64,000 bases of DNA from Stratiolaelaps scimitus (GCA_019614645.1 JABWDB010000004.1:10106001-10170000), one strand, 5' to 3'; shown: positions 11,232-23,892, counted from the first letter of the stretch. Program-made: numbers and translations. The notes: generated by a model from the letters alone, not told the origin.

Positions 11232-12952
11232 GATGTATGCATGTACAACCGTGTCAGCCGTGGACGCCACCTCCCCGCGATATTTTTCGTGGTTATGCTT
11301 GGCGTTACCTATGGATCTGTGTACTTCGTCGTACGTTGAGACACTACCCAGCTAGCTACCACTGCAATAAAAATCGCGTCTGATACTGTCTTCTTGCGCT
11401 AATAATGAGGATGATTTTTAATGCATTACGAGACCGGCAGTCAACTCGATATATGATCATCATGGCTTACAGTCAACGGACTCTTCTGCTGGAATGGATG
11501 GGAGACCTCCTATACGGGCATTTGTGGGTCTGCTCCGAGGAAAAGGCAGACGATGCTCCCCATACATCAATCTTATTTAAAGTTCGAGTTGTTCAACTAC
11601 AAGATTTTGATGCCGGGCATGAGTGATCGCTGAATTTGCGACTAGTTCAACCATTTGTATAGCCTGCACTACATTTTGGATAATTGCTAAGATAACTCAG
11701 CACTCTTCACATGATAATTATTATTATGACTAGTACGTATCACATTAATATAATGGTAATGGCCAGCAACAAAGCCATGTCCATATTGATAAGCTCCGAA
11801 GCTACACTTGCAAATAATGAAGGAAACATAGTAGGAGCCACATTAAGATCATATGGCCAAGGTTATCAGTGTTTATTCTACCTTTAATTTTAGTACGTAC
11901 AATTCTGCATTGACATGATTTCTATATATATATATCTATATATATAGAGGGAGAGAGGTTTAGTTGTTACCGTAAAAGTTGCTCACCCGGCCCGAAACGA
12001 ACTTAATCGTAATAGCCGATATGATGATAACCAGAGCGCGTTTTTGTACAAAAATCAGAGACTGGAATAGGGGCGTGAAACGTCTGCTTGGACGCGACGA
12101 ACGAGATGTTATTCCAGCTAGACCTAGATGTCTATACCGGCAGCTATGGTCATCTACGTCCTGGCACGGCCCAGGAACAGCTGGGCGTGGCGAAACTCGA
12201 GGAGCATAAAATAAAGCCTACATATTTATTTATGGGCGCACGTAAAAAGGATCTGCATCGAATACTGATTGGTTGACCGGTCAATAACTAGAAGCACTTA
12301 CAAGACCTGTCTCATTGTATAATGGTAATAAAACTGTAGAGCGCAAGTTAATTATCATCAATGCAGTGTTGCTTACGAAGGCGATTTATGCACCTAGTCC
12401 AGCATAAAAAGCATTTGTTATTATAGTTCTACCGTTGATTTAGTTTTCATCACTGGTGTGCCACTGGAAGTGCGCTTGAATTAGTTAACTAATCCCGTCA
12501 AATCAACGATGGTAGTTGGGGTATTTATCCCGTCCGCGATAGTAGACTATCAAGACGATATGGCTCAAACTGATTAGTGGGGTGATAAGCACAGCCAATT
12601 TGGCAGTGTCCTTAAATTTCAGCTCAGATCAGACGAAATTCACCTCAGCATATCTAGCAGACTGTTAAGCAGAAAGACCCCACACAAATCTGAAGGGCGA
12701 ATTTCAGACCATCATGAACAAGGCAACGCGTACAGGGAGGCTGTTCCCATCACCAGTTGAAAACAGGGCCAGATATTGAGATAGAGCCTGCGCCCGCAGA
12801 GAGTTGCAGAGACTCTGCTTGGCGACTACTCGAACCATGTCATACTTGACAATGCAATCATATTCCACCAGGTACCACGTACACTGCAACGTGTTCCATA
12901 GCTAGCACCCCGCTGTCGTTGTTCTATGTATAGCAGGCCTCGACACCGCTTT
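11232..12952. other. Weak open frames only
   Basis: Plus frames at 11405-11626 (true ATG) and 12088-12276 (true ATG, with the segment YTGSYGHLRPGTAQ), and a minus frame at 12704-12889, are short, unlinked by splice signals and unrecognised. A (TA)n tract lies at about 11922-11946. Confidence 0.4.
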
Positions 12953-13279
12953 CTAGCAACATTGCCTCAAGGACCTTCTGTCAAGTGGCTCACGCGAGAG
13001 CAACTGCAATTGCTTTGGTGAGGAATATGGACTTTTATTGCAGCTGCGTGTGCCACTACTGCAATTACTACGAGTATGAGTAAGGTCAGTGCTCATTAAA
13101 CAACACGAAGTACTACTAGTAATAGTGGCATTAATAGACATGAAATCAGAACAGGTGACCCTCAGTTGTTTTCTTCTGATTGGTGACAGCTCCTCGGAGT
13201 CAAGTAACGAGCAACTAGCGTCTTGGTGCGCCAAATTAATTGATGCTCGAGAAGCAACTGTACTATCATCTCTCGACAT
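12953..13279 (-). CDS. Serine-rich open frame, 108 codons
   Basis: The minus frame has a true ATG at 13279 and runs 108 codons to a TAG. It is rich in Ser, Thr and Cys (for example SCSLLDSEELSPIRRKQL and NKSPYSSPKQLQLLSREP), as in disordered regulatory proteins. An acceptor-like CGAGCTAG directly precedes the ATG, so the frame could also be an internal or terminal exon. The opposite strand offers a rival: after a strong pyrimidine tract and CAG at 13187-13189, a plus frame reads SSESSNEQLASWCAKLID and stops at 13283. Both cannot be coding. No domain is recognised. Confidence 0.22.
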   Translation of the reverse strand: MSRDDSTVASRASINLAHQDASCSLLDSEELSPIRRKQLRVTCSDFMSINATITSSTSCCLMSTDLTHTRSNCSSGTRSCNKSPYSSPKQLQLLSREPLDRRSLRQCC

Positions 13280-15832
13280 CTAGCTCGCTTTAGTGAAGAC
13301 ATAAAAAACTCAGCACACACATATATATATATATATGTCAATTTTGATATTTAACATAGGTTGACACCGCAACTCAAGATTGAAATTTTGTTTTTAGGCA
13401 GCGCATTTTTGTTCATCTTGGAAGCAACAAGCAAGCAATAATTCAACAGTTGGCTCAACAGGGGACGAGCACACAATAATGACTTACAATAATCGCATTA
13501 GTCTGACTGGCGCCACAATCGGCGACGATTTATCGCAGGCAAGTGTTGCCAATGCTAGCCACCTCGTAACTAAGAGCCGATTTTCTATCTAATTGCCCTA
13601 AGTCACGTCAGGCAACGCCACGTGCGATTGTAATTGTCGTCCCGGGCGGCTGATGCACTCACAATCTAACCGATGTTGCTGATACAACTGACTTCGACTT
13701 TACTGTCGCTGAAGTCGGGTCGAGCCTGTATTGTTTACGCATTGAGATGAGACCGTGAGAGTGGTGGAGCTGTCATTTGGTTCTGTGTCCCTCACAACCA
13801 TGCGCCTTCGCTGAGAGCATTTCACACATCCGAAGTACGTACAGCATATTTAGTGGCACAGTTCCTCAAGTCCGCAAGTTAAGCTCGCTCCCGTCTGACT
13901 AGCTTGTGACCGAACGTGCCAGCGTCGATTGACCAGCAACTACGTAATAACAGCCGGCGCCATGCCATCGGACGATTTAACAACACATACTGATCGACAG
14001 ATCGCTGCTGACAACGGTAGAAAGTAGTGAATAGGAGACACTGCCGAGCAATGAATGGTTCTGGATTGTTGGACGGGGTCTGGGGGGAAATTGTGGAAAC
14101 TCACGCTCGCATGATTCTCTCAATGACGGACGGATTGAGTGGCGCACACGTGTACCGGAAACCGTTTCTTTTTTTTCTTGATTCATTCTGTAGCCGGAAA
14201 AGTGAGCTCGCTGCTACGGTGCTAACATCGAGTGATGGCCAGCAGTTACACATTGGTTACTTCACTTTCGAAAGCCATTAGATTCGTAGGGATGACGATA
14301 GCGTGTGCTATGTGAATATCGTTTGTTTGACGCATGTTTTGAGTTAGGCGAGGCGAGTGAAAATTACACAGAACTAAGAACAATTGAGTAGCCACACCAC
14401 GTGTCCTCGTCAACTTTCTAATCTAGTCTAGGTAGCCTGGTATAAAGCACAAGCAATTGCAATTGTTCTGTATTTGGACGTCACTCTAATTCCATTTTGT
14501 CTGCTGGTAGAAAACAGAGAACAAAATTTTAGTATATATATAGATATAAGTTGTTTGCGAGTAAATTGCGTTGCACCTTCCAATAGGTAGCGCAAACATG
14601 TTGTTGCACCCAGATATCGCCGAAGGTGAAGGCCACAGAGAACCGGGTTTGAGAGATCCGGATTTAAAAGGGCCACCCTTCTGTGAGGCGCACCCACAAA
14701 CTAGCGGATGCCCACCGATTTCATACTACAATAGAAGTTGAGGCATGAAAAACTCTTTATTTTTAAATCTCATAATATTCCTCAGCACGCAACCCTCATT
14801 CTAAATGCAGATAATGAACGCACTCAGCTTGTGCTTTCGCCTCGACAGGTGTTCAGCGTTCTGATGAATGTGTTCTGATGTGGCAAGGTTGTTAGTCGCT
14901 CGTTGTACGAACGGGAGAAAAGTTGCTGATTTTACCTATAGTGCATTAAGGGAAAGTGGAACAAGGCCGAGATATCGTTTCGTAATAAAGGGTAGTGAAC
15001 TTCAGAATGTTACGCAGTTTCAGTTATGAGCAGTGTAGGGGAAATTGTTAATCGAGACGTTGATTGAAAAAATTGTGAGTAGAAATCATAAGGATTCTTA
15101 CTATACTCCTGACTAGTAGTGCTGGTCCTTAGCGAGGTAGTAACAAGCGTAGAAGACAAATAATTAGTCTATATATATATACATGTATATATCTCACATA
15201 CACGGTTGTTGCCCGCTGGTTCAGGACCCAGCCCAGTATTGAGGTGCAATCCGCAATAATCCGTGTAAATCTGCCTTTACCGTTGACGGTGGCCTATCCC
15301 AAATCGGTGCTACATATTAGATAATAACAACAAGTACTTTATTTCATATATATATATATATATAACTCTAGTTAGGTAACTGTTTTCGTTCATTCTAGAT
15401 ACATACATACGACAGTAGACGTTAGCTACCGTTTGTTGTTATGCTCTTGCGGTCAATCTAGATATAATAACTTTTTTTTTCGGACATATTTTATGTTAAT
15501 ATTCTGTTGCTATGTCACCGACGTTCCCTGTTCGCTGCAACTAACACCGATGTCAGCCAACACAAGTTCATGTCGACTCGAACATATCAAAGGTTTCGCG
15601 CGCCTTTTTCGAACATCCCGCGTTCAGCGGCTTCGGCGAACACCCGACGATATGTGTCTATTTTCTGGCTCGCTACGATGAACCCGAGCACATGCGTCTA
15701 CGGTAGAACGCGGGCAGCCTTTGCAATGACGAACCTAATAAATGAAAGAAAATCAATTATTAACGATAATGATAACACGTTTTATCTTCATTGAAGCGCT
15801 TTCACTGCAGCGCCGCGTTCGACGCCGCTGAC

Positions 15833-16123
15833 CTAACGCGTCCAGGCGACGTTTACTGCAACGATCACACATCTGGAACGCTCGTATCTGTGGTGGCGAT
15901 GCTTGCAAAATGCCGACATTGCTAGAGCTGCTTCCTCGTCATCATCTTCTGTTGAGGAGCTGAACCGCAATGGGCATTTTCGTATTCTCTGTATTTCGAC
16001 AGATGGCTTCGATTGGGGACAGAACACGGAAGATCTAACAGATTGGTCAATCTGATCAGCGATTTGCCACGCCACACCCCATGCAATCAGATTCGACAAA
16101 CCCATTGATTTCACACTGTGAAT
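15833..16123 (-). CDS. Candidate terminal exon of a two-exon model
   Basis: This is the second exon of the best splice-supported model in the window. The minus-strand acceptor (GCGACTACAG) is followed by IHSVKSMGLSNLIAWG and runs 96 codons to a TAG. It carries an acidic cluster (STEDDDEEAALAM) followed by a basic, His- and Cys-containing stretch (FCKHRHHRYERSRC). It joins the exon at 16312-16584 in the same phase (0 to 0) across an intron of 188 bases (16124-16311). The plus strand is closed here. No signal peptide is seen, the domain is not recognised, and no AATAAA lies close to the stop. Confidence 0.35.
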   Translation of the reverse strand: MHSVKSMGLSNLIAWGVAWQIADQIDQSVRSSVFCPQSKPSVEIQRIRKCPLRFSSSTEDDDEEAALAMSAFCKHRHHRYERSRCVIVAVNVAWTR

Positions 16124-16311
16124 CTGTAGTCGCTCGAGAGATCTCTCTATGGTTTACAGACCGAGATGAATGCATCGGGAAGAGTTCTGATTCCGAGGGC
16201 TGAATCCTCTCAGTACCAAAGCACAGCCCCCTGCTTCCTGAAGTTCCAATACTTGCATAAGTTTTGCGTTTAGGCCAAACGTGAATTGGTGCGTCTCGGG
16301 GGTAGATTTAC

Positions 16312-16584
16312 CCCTCTGTAGACGTCCTCATCCACGGTATCAGGCAAGATATCAGCTCTCCTCCAAAAGCACACAAAATGCCATTGAACGTCCGCCAAAT
16401 CAACCAGATACCCATCTTCCGATGGACAGAAAGAAACAATCTTGGCTATAGCCAACCTTTGGCCTGTCCGAGTATGCTTGAAGAGATTATATCTAACGAG
16501 CCAACAAAGTTGATTAGAAGTACTGATATGCTTCTTTATAGATAAGATGACACGTGCTATAGGAACAACCTGTATCTGTGGCAA
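16312..16584 (-). CDS. Candidate internal exon of a two-exon model
   Basis: A strong acceptor on the minus strand (TTATTTATTGACCTTCGCAG) opens a 91-codon frame that ends at a donor (AGAGGG|GTAAAT) exactly on a codon boundary. The peptide includes ARVILSIKKHISTSNQLCWL, GQRLAIAKIVSFCPSEDGYL and VQWHFVCFWRRADILPDTV, a mixed alpha/beta-like composition with no low complexity. GC content is ordinary for the region, so an open frame of this length with matching splice sites is unlikely to be entirely chance. The upstream exon carrying the start codon was not found. I do not recognise the protein. Confidence 0.35.
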
Positions 16585-17132
16585 CTGCGAAGGTCAATAA
16601 ATAATCCGAAAACAGTATTACCCTGCTTGTAAATCTGCTACGATATCAATTATCGAAGAGGAAAGTAAATCGATTTTCAAATTGACATGTTTGCACGCCA
16701 ATACCATGTAATCATAGATCTTATATCTGTACACGTACACGAATATAGCTGCACGAGATGCATCGATTAGCAGATCTGTAGCAATTTTGTAGCTTCACAG
16801 ATCTGAATCGATTCCATGTTGAATCGGAGCGCTAAGTGTTCGACAGCGTAGGCGCAACGCTGTGGTAGACCGTTGCAGGAGATAGTTCAACGAATCAAAT
16901 CACAAAATCGTCAGTCACACACGCGATGGCTGTCACTATTCGGTGACAGGCTTGACCCTGGTGGTTCGCTTGTTCGAGGAACATCAGCATCGATCGTGCT
17001 ACGTGCTGATTGTCCGCACTCCATACCGTGCGCAGGTATTAGAACATATATAGAAATGTAGCTCTCCGCGTTTGGCTTATGGGAAGTGACCATCTTTAGT
17101 CGCTGTTTACAGAACGCAGCGACAGTGAAAAC

Positions 17133-17154
17133 GAGAGAGAGAGAGAGAGAGAGA
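17133..17154. repeat. (GA)n microsatellite
   Basis: A GA run of about 11 units. Confidence 0.9.
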
Positions 17155-17623
17155 CGTGGTTGAGGCATACAGCGCTTCCAGGAACAGAACCAACTAAAGG
17201 CGGACAAAACAAACTGAAGGGATAGGCAAATAAATAGAGATGCGGGATGAATATGTAGTTCTCAATTTGAGTTGCTTACTTGTCTAGAAACACTCGCGGC
17301 AGAACTCGCGGAGACTTTTCGCACGCCTACAAACATATTTGTGTTATTATATATTATGGTACCTTTATCCGGTGAAGTTATGACGCATGTTTTTTTGTTG
17401 AAGGAACAACTTCAAACCGAGAATCATTTGGACGAAGAAACGAACGGTAGTGATCTGTTGCGTGGCATTGCAGCGGGCGGTGTCACCGCTCTTGGCCTTT
17501 CCATGTTCATCAAAGTATCAAAGACGGATACACACACAAATCACACTGTTGTGGCGCTGCTGCTGCTGCGGCTGCTGTTGCTCCACAGTAGCGTATCCGC
17601 TGCAAAATGGCATCATACGTCTA

Positions 17624-17962
17624 ATGCCTGAGGTGGGAGACAGTTGGTGGACGTTCCCAATGATGTCGCAGCTGAATAACACAACGCCGATCAACATTGT
17701 GCTTCACCCTATGGCCAGCACCACTCTGATGGCTGGTTACAAGTTTACCAACGCAGCGGCAAGCGGCCACGCCGCACACGTGGCTAGCTCGGGTCAGACG
17801 GGAGAAGGAGTTGTTATCGGGGATATACGTGAACACTGTATTTGTAGCAAAAAAAAAACACACACGCAGACAATGCTCATTACGGCAACGATGGACGATG
17901 GCATCAACCGTGGACGGCAACCGTTACCGAGTACCAACGTTGGGGTTGGGGGAAAGCGTTAG
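17624..17962 (+). CDS. Unrecognised open frame, 112 residues
   Basis: The frame starts at a true ATG at 17624 and runs to a TAG. The first 75 residues look protein-like (MPEVGDSWWTFPMMSQLN, then INIVLHPMASTTLMAGYKF and GQTGEGVVIGDI). The rest becomes low complexity around an A-rich and CA-rich stretch, which suggests the coding part, if real, ends earlier, for example at ATAC|GTGAAC. Just upstream, another frame (from TTG at 17272) contains SDLLRGIAAGGVTALGLSMF. I could not connect the two with phase-consistent splice sites. No family is recognised. Confidence 0.2.
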   Translation: MPEVGDSWWTFPMMSQLNNTTPINIVLHPMASTTLMAGYKFTNAAASGHAAHVASSGQTGEGVVIGDIREHCICSKKKTHTQTMLITATMDDGINRGRQPLPSTNVGVGGKR

Positions 17963-18730
17963 TGAACTGCCAATGAACATGCATTTCAGTCTATCTGTCA
18001 ACAGTGTTGACAACAGTCTTGGCAAGACCGACAGACTGCAAAGCATGGTCTGACCACCGACATCGTGACGTGTTTAGCCGCTCTGCGTGTGAGCGTGTGT
18101 GCCCGCGTGCTAAGGACTGTACACACATGTGTAGATCATTTCAAGAAAACAACACTGACCGACCAGGGCAAAACAAGACAACGATTTAGACATGGATGCT
18201 GTCTAATCAGTGTCTACCGGTCCGGGCTTTACGCGGCTACAACACAGTAACAGGCTGTTGAGCTTGTCTGTGTTTTAGGTGTAGGCCATAAACAGAGATG
18301 ATGATGGGCTAATAATGATTATAATGCTCTACACTACTTAGTTAGTAGCTAATAGGGGGAGGGGGCAAATTGGTTGGGAGCAGATCTGTGATCTTTATAC
18401 ATTATCATTTGTTGGGGACACGTGAATAGATATATATATATATAATACGTAGTGTATTTAATATTATTCAAAGCTTAGCTAGGGTAGAAAGTATGATAGA
18501 TCACGGGGTAGGCCGTGCAATAATTACAAACATGATTACAACGGTATGTAATATGTTATTACGATGGGTAATTATTTTTGCAAAGTAAGTATTATAGTAC
18601 TAGGGGGAAGGGGAAGCTGGGATACTGGCCAACTGGAATGCACTGCGCGCAATTGTCATCAATATAATCACTTGTTCGAGCGTAACATCATAACACAGCT
18701 TGTAAATAAGTGACCTTATACATATATATA

Positions 18731-18793
<63 letters not shown>

Positions 18794-20900
18794 GATGCTA
18801 ACATAATTAAGTTTGGCTGATGCAAGGTGCGTTGGCTGACGAAGTTTGTTTGTTTTGCTTTGTAGTAGTACTAATTATACTGGGTTTATCTGAAGTATAT
18901 AAAGCGTATCACGTAACATCGTGAAAATGAACCATGTACTCACTTAATGTGAGAGAAATTTGAGCGTGCGTATATACGTACACATAAAATTAAATCGAAA
19001 AATAAATTAAAACCATAAAATTCAAAATGTGTGGGTTTACGGAAGCTTTATATTTGCTTTGACGTGTACATACAATACATATGTGAGGTAGAAATCCACC
19101 AAGCGGTTGCCATTGCGTGCTACTTTTCGGCTAGATTCATGAATTTACTATGTTTATATCTAGCTGCTATATATCTATCTATAAATATACGCATTACAGA
19201 TAAAAATGGCAGTATTACACGATTTTCCTGAAGTTTCAATGGATTCTCCCAGACGCCTTAAATGGGGCGTATCACATATGCATTTACTTACGATTCACGC
19301 TCAGTAGATGCGTTATTCGAGCTCACCTTTAAAGGCTATCAATCTCGAAAGTTGATTCTTATCTGTTCGAGAGGCTCTGGGCTCAAACCTCAGATGGCCA
19401 CCATCTTTGACACTTTCAAGCCGTCATAATATTATACTATTATACATTCGGGCATTGTTCATTGCGTTGAACACGCGCTGTGATTGATCAATGCTGATCG
19501 CTGCTTATAATGCAAATGAGTCACTGTCACCGTTGCGACGATCGCCTCTTCTTCTAAATATCCACTGGTCTTCCTCGACTCCTTGCATCCCATCGCACGT
19601 AAGTCCTGCTGTCGAAGGCCACTATTTTGAAGAGTCATCACTTGCCCTGCCTCCTCGTTATCCTGTCTGTTACATTCATCCACTAATGACAGCGTCGTCT
19701 CCTCCCCGCGTTTTGTAGTGGTTTTAGTGCATCTGTTTGTGCGTGCGCGCGCGCATATTTTTTTTTTAGTCGCTCGTTGTGTCAATCCGTCCAGCTATCG
19801 CTCCGTTTGTGTCAATCAGATGTCGGGGTAGATGGTAAAACACAGGCATATATATATTTGTCTAGCGCATAGGGGTGCAATTCGAACAACAAATTGCAGC
19901 CGATACGCCCTCCCCCCTCCACCCCCCACCTCCCTTCCCTCCCGTGAAAGAGAGACAGAGAGAAATGCTGCGTGTTCGCGACGCGAGTCGTGCTTACGTG
20001 TCCTGACATGACCAACGTCAAAGGGATCGTTGTCGCCGATTCGTCCGTACCGTGGCGGACAGACGCAACCGTGTGCAAACGAGCAACAGCTCAAACGATC
20101 GAGAACATCATGCCATCATTGAAGTCTAACAGCACCGCCACAACAACAGCCGGGTGAGCAACACTGAACAGGTTCGCAACCCGTGGCCAGATGGACGAAT
20201 TACCTGAAATCATGAGTCATCGTTTGCATGCTTGGACAGCCGGCACGTTGCGCAATGTTTCGAATCAATACGAAAAATCCAGTTGATGACACTGCTACAA
20301 CTGTCAGCAACGGCAACAACAACAACAACAACAGTGAAAGGATAGGCACACTGACGTCCCCTAATAGACGTCAATGTTCGTTTGCGTTTAGCGAATCGTG
20401 TACGGTATAGACGCATCGAGGGGCAAATTAGCAACTTGTCCACTGCTGAAATCACGATTTAGACCTCTCGTAGGGAGATGCTGATGATAACTTGCCATTT
20501 TGACGGACGCTATGGAGTCTACGTGTGGCGTTTTTGACAATATGGCCTCCGTGGAGGGGTGTTTACGTTTTGAATCGCTTGAGAAGTTCAGTAGACAAAT
20601 GTATGTACAGCGATTCCTCCCCGTCTCTCTCTCTCTTTTCTTTTATCTGATATCAATGGATGTGACGTTTCTCTCATGATTAAAGATGAGACCACCCTTT
20701 AGTCGGATGTTAGATTATCTAAGGCCGTAACGTTTGCTTCCACGTTAAAAGCTCTTCTCAAATTACCTTTGCCGAAGACGACTAAGCGAAACTTGAACAG
20801 CTGTTGACATCCGCTGACCGCTCCACCCGAGTGCTCCGGTGCTTCGTCCGAAAATCAATCATACACGTTATATAGAATTAATCGTCAGTCAATCTGACGT
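17963..20900. other. No convincing gene
   Basis: This holds (TA)n tracts, an A/T-rich centre near 18400-19450 and a (GC)n-like stretch near 19742-19754. A plus frame around 19972-20153 begins after a very long pyrimidine tract and reaches a donor-like CGG|GTGAGC. It lacks an ATG and is not recognised. Confidence 0.4.
18717..18789. repeat. Long (TA)n microsatellite with inverted flanks
   Basis: A TA run of roughly 35 units, broken once by TC near its left end. Its borders are themselves inverted: ACCTTATA on the left and TATAAGGT on the right. Confidence 0.95.
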
Positions 20901-20919
20901 GATCATGGCGTGTAGAATC

Positions 20920-20956
20920 ACAACAACAACAGCAGCAGCAGCAACAACAGCAACAA
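20920..20956. repeat. (CAA/CAG)n triplet repeat
   Basis: Interrupted CAA and CAG triplets. No surrounding frame is long enough to claim a polyglutamine tract. Confidence 0.9.
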
Positions 20957-20995
20957 ATTTTAGATGTTGCAACGCTGGACAGCTGTAGGTGACGA

Positions 20996-21217
20996 ATGGG
21001 GAATTACGCGGAGCCTGAGCTCGGGCAACGGCTAGGTAAGACCCGGGGGAATTTGAAACGTCCGCCAATTGATCGATTCGGAAACGATGGACCGATCCTG
21101 AACGACGAGGAATCGATCCGTTTCAACCCGTTGCCGAGAAAAAAAACCCTGACTCAGATCAATAAACAAATCATATGCATAATATCCATGGCTGTATGGT
21201 ATATGGTATTTTCGTAG
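20996..21217 (+). CDS. Small unrecognised open frame, 73 residues
   Basis: It starts at a true ATG and reads MGNYAEPELGQRLGKTRG, ending at a TAG after a hydrophobic tail (IICIISMAVWYMVF). A good donor (CTAG|GTAAGA) lies 13 codons in, so only the first 13 residues might be a first coding exon. The second residue is Gly, as in N-myristoylated proteins, but that is weak evidence. The opposite strand is also open for 65 codons. Function unknown. Confidence 0.18.
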   Translation: MGNYAEPELGQRLGKTRGNLKRPPIDRFGNDGPILNDEESIRFNPLPRKKTLTQINKQIICIISMAVWYMVFS

Positions 21218-21219
21218 AT

Positions 21220-22358
21220 CGGACAACATCGGACATTATATGAGTAGACAAAGCGACAACATATAATCTGCTAAGCTAGCATTGAAGGACAGCATCTTGT
21301 GTGGTCGATGTCATTTATGTTGTAACACATTAAAATCGTCAACTCGCCGACGGGATGTTGTCAACAACAACATTCATCAGCACTCGTTCGTTACACGCAG
21401 ACTTCACGAGTCGCTACGAGAATTAGAAAAATAAATTGCTAATATGAATGAATGAATGTGTATCACACCGATCGTATTGTGATCATATTCATCCCGAGTA
21501 ATCAAGCGCCGGGTGGGCAAGTCGGTCCCATTTTAATTGCGGCCAACATTGCGATAGCGATCAGCCCCATTAAGCCTTCTAGTAGTGTCTCCAGCATTGA
21601 ATTGTTCACCCTACACGGCATCGTCTCGATTCGATGAATGACGAGGCTGGCGTACGGCGACGTTTTTTTTTGCTGTTATATTATGGTAAGATTGTATTCT
21701 CAACGCGAAGAAGAGAGAGAAAAAAGGTCGGGTCTTTCGTAATCGTAGTTATGCCGGCGTTATTTTGTCTGCGTTGTATCTTTCGGTCGAAGTACGCTTG
21801 ATTTTGCCTACGTGTGTAATTAGTAGCAGCGTCGTGTCTGGCCGTTTTTGGCGTTTATTTTTGTGAGTGTTGATTTAAATTCGATCTGTTCTTGTTTCGT
21901 AACAGGATGGCAACAAAGCGAGCTCTTAACGTGGGGGGGAACAATTTGTCTATTTACAATTTACACAAATCTCACGGACGACAGCCCAGCAAACATTGAT
22001 AAGCAATCGCCGACATTAGTTTGATAAGCCATGATGCAAATGGACAGATTGGCTATCCATTCTGGATTGTCATATCTGGCGAATGTAATCACATAAAAAG
22101 AAAACGACACTCAAGTAAGTACTATATATTTGGACTCTGTGAAGCAGTGACGGTTAAAAATGTGTGTTCTATATCATAGTTATAATAATAATAATAATAA
22201 TAGCAGCAGTATAGCCTTTTAATGCCGACTTAGATGAGCCAGTGGGTGAGATCCACCTGAATTACAGGCTGAACTGTTGGAGGTCTGCTCGTTTATATTT
22301 AGAACACTCAAATTTCAATTTGAATTTGAATCTATGTTTTGTCAGTTTTATTCGTAAC
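21220..22358. other. No gene seen
   Basis: AT-rich, with an (ATA)n tract near 22182-22203 and a small plus frame at 21452-21637 (IIFIPSNQAPGGQVGPILIA) that has no supporting signals. Confidence 0.45.
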
Positions 22359-22359
22359 T

Positions 22360-22584
22360 TTACATGGGGTATGAATTAGGTTGAAGTCTATTGTTTGTCT
22401 TCATTCTGATGGATATTGTGACCGCCATGATCAATCTTCTAAGAGGCTTCATTATCTCAGTCTCATTACTTTCGGCCAATGTTGGGGATGATCGCGCTAG
22501 AGTACGAATAACGTAGCGAGGGGTTGGTGAACCATGGAATATGCGCACTGATCCGCCGTCTCGTGGAGTCAATCGCCGCGTGTC
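22360..22584 (-). CDS. Possible terminal exon followed by AATAAA
   Basis: On the minus strand a frame opens after an acceptor-like GAAATAG and reads DTRRLTPRDGGSVRIFHG through KPLRRLIMAVTISIRMK to a TAA. The sequence AATAAA (minus strand, 22352 to 22347) follows within ten bases of the stop, which would be an unusually tight poly(A) signal. The acceptor lacks a clear pyrimidine tract. It could be the last exon of a gene whose earlier exon is the frame at 22859-23419, but I found no good donor joining them. Unrecognised protein. Confidence 0.2.
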   Translation of the reverse strand, partial: DTRRLTPRDGGSVRIFHGSPTPRYVIRTLARSSPTLAESNETEIMKPLRRLIMAVTISIRMKTNNRLQPNSYPM

Positions 22585-22858
22585 CTATTTCGACACACGC
22601 CATCCGGTAGGTTAACCGAAGATGAACACTGCGAGACGGATGTCTGGTCTGTCCCGTTGAACTTCGCGAGAATCAACGATGACTGATTGATAGAGCGTTT
22701 TGATTCGATTTATTCGTGAATGCCATTTACCAGCTTCCCTTTCTAGAGCTCGAAAGTGCTACCAGGCTGCTCACTTTTACATGAATTAGAGCTAAGTGCC
22801 TGCCGGTGCGCTGAGAGCGCCGACGAAGAGCGCGTCTTGTAGGGTTTGTCATATGAGC

Positions 22859-23419
22859 CTACACTGACAGCTGTGCTGAGCGATACTGTGAGAGACCCTT
22901 CAACGCGAGGCGACTGACTCTCTGGTAGTCGACAGGAACAGGCTGTTTTCCGCCGCTAGGATCCTCATTGTCTTTGCCGAAAAGGGAAACTTTGCCGGCC
23001 GGCGGGTATGCGGTTAGCCGGCTGTCAGCCTCGGCCCTGGCACCAGCGGCAGTCGTAGCCGAAGCACAGTCGACGTTCTCTTCTACAGCTGCTTCGCTTG
23101 TTCTGTTGCTTCTGCGTTGAGTTACCGCACGGCGGAGCGGGCGGCGTCCCACCGACAACGGGCACTTTGGTAGGCCGGCGTCGGTATGCCAATGTAGCAC
23201 TTCGCCGGAGCAGGCAGAAGCATTATGCCCAGTCGGTAGCCGGCGGTGGACCATCGCATAGTCCATCGCAGTGGCTAGCGCGGCTGACCGGCGAGGATGT
23301 ATGCAGTAGGCCCGAGGCAATTCCTCAGCAGGGAACTCTGCGTAGTGACAGCGTCTGCAAGCGACGAGCGACGAAGTGATGGTAAACGGAATCGAGGCCA
23401 AATACGGGAAAAAGGCCAA
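22859..23419 (-). CDS. Long GC-rich open frame, unrecognised
   Basis: A minus frame is open for 186 codons. The first true ATG is at codon 52 (MDYAMVHRRLPTGHN), which leaves about 135 residues. The C-terminal half has alternating charge (SEAAVEENVDCASATT, then GKVSLFGKDNEDPSGGKQ), plausible for a disordered protein. A plus frame of 93 codons overlaps it. GC-rich DNA produces long spurious frames, and there is no clear splice context, so this stays weak. Confidence 0.22.
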   Translation of the reverse strand: MAFFPYLASIPFTITSSLVACRRCHYAEFPAEELPRAYCIHPRRSAALATAMDYAMVHRRLPTGHNASACSGEVLHWHTDAGLPKCPLSVGRRPLRRAVTQRRSNRTSEAAVEENVDCASATTAAGARAEADSRLTAYPPAGKVSLFGKDNEDPSGGKQPVPVDYQRVSRLALKGLSQYRSAQLSV

Positions 23420-23830
23420 AGGGGAAGACGCGGAGAGGGAACAGGGAGAATATTAGAAGGGAATGACTGGAGTTGAGAGCATGGGGCTATACACACAGCC
23501 GACCCGCAGACACGTAACGGAGAAGTCGTCGACGAATTGACGTAAGGGTTGGACTACTCAACTCGTGAAGGCATCATACTCACACCGCCGCAGTTACACT
23601 GCTCCGGTCGGCACGGCAGACGAACCGAATGAGTTCATCGACCGAATGCATTCATGTATGTAGTCGTCGCCCTTGAACACGGAGAGTGCCTCCAAGGAGA
23701 TGCTTATACGTCAACAAGTTCACCAGCGCGCTGACATGGCCGACTTGCGCAGTAGCTGCTGTATAGGCAGCCTCAATGGCTCCTGCAGCCGGAGAACTCT
23801 GCTTAAGTGATGAGATCAGTATGGACGCGT

Positions 23831-23892
23831 TATGGGAGACTAACGAATCTGCATACATCTCTATGGAAGACTAATGAATCTGCATACATCGC
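23831..23892. repeat. Two-copy tandem repeat, 31-bp unit
   Basis: Units 23831-23861 and 23862-23892 share TATGG.AGACTAA.GAATCTGCATACATC with only a few differences. Confidence 0.9.
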
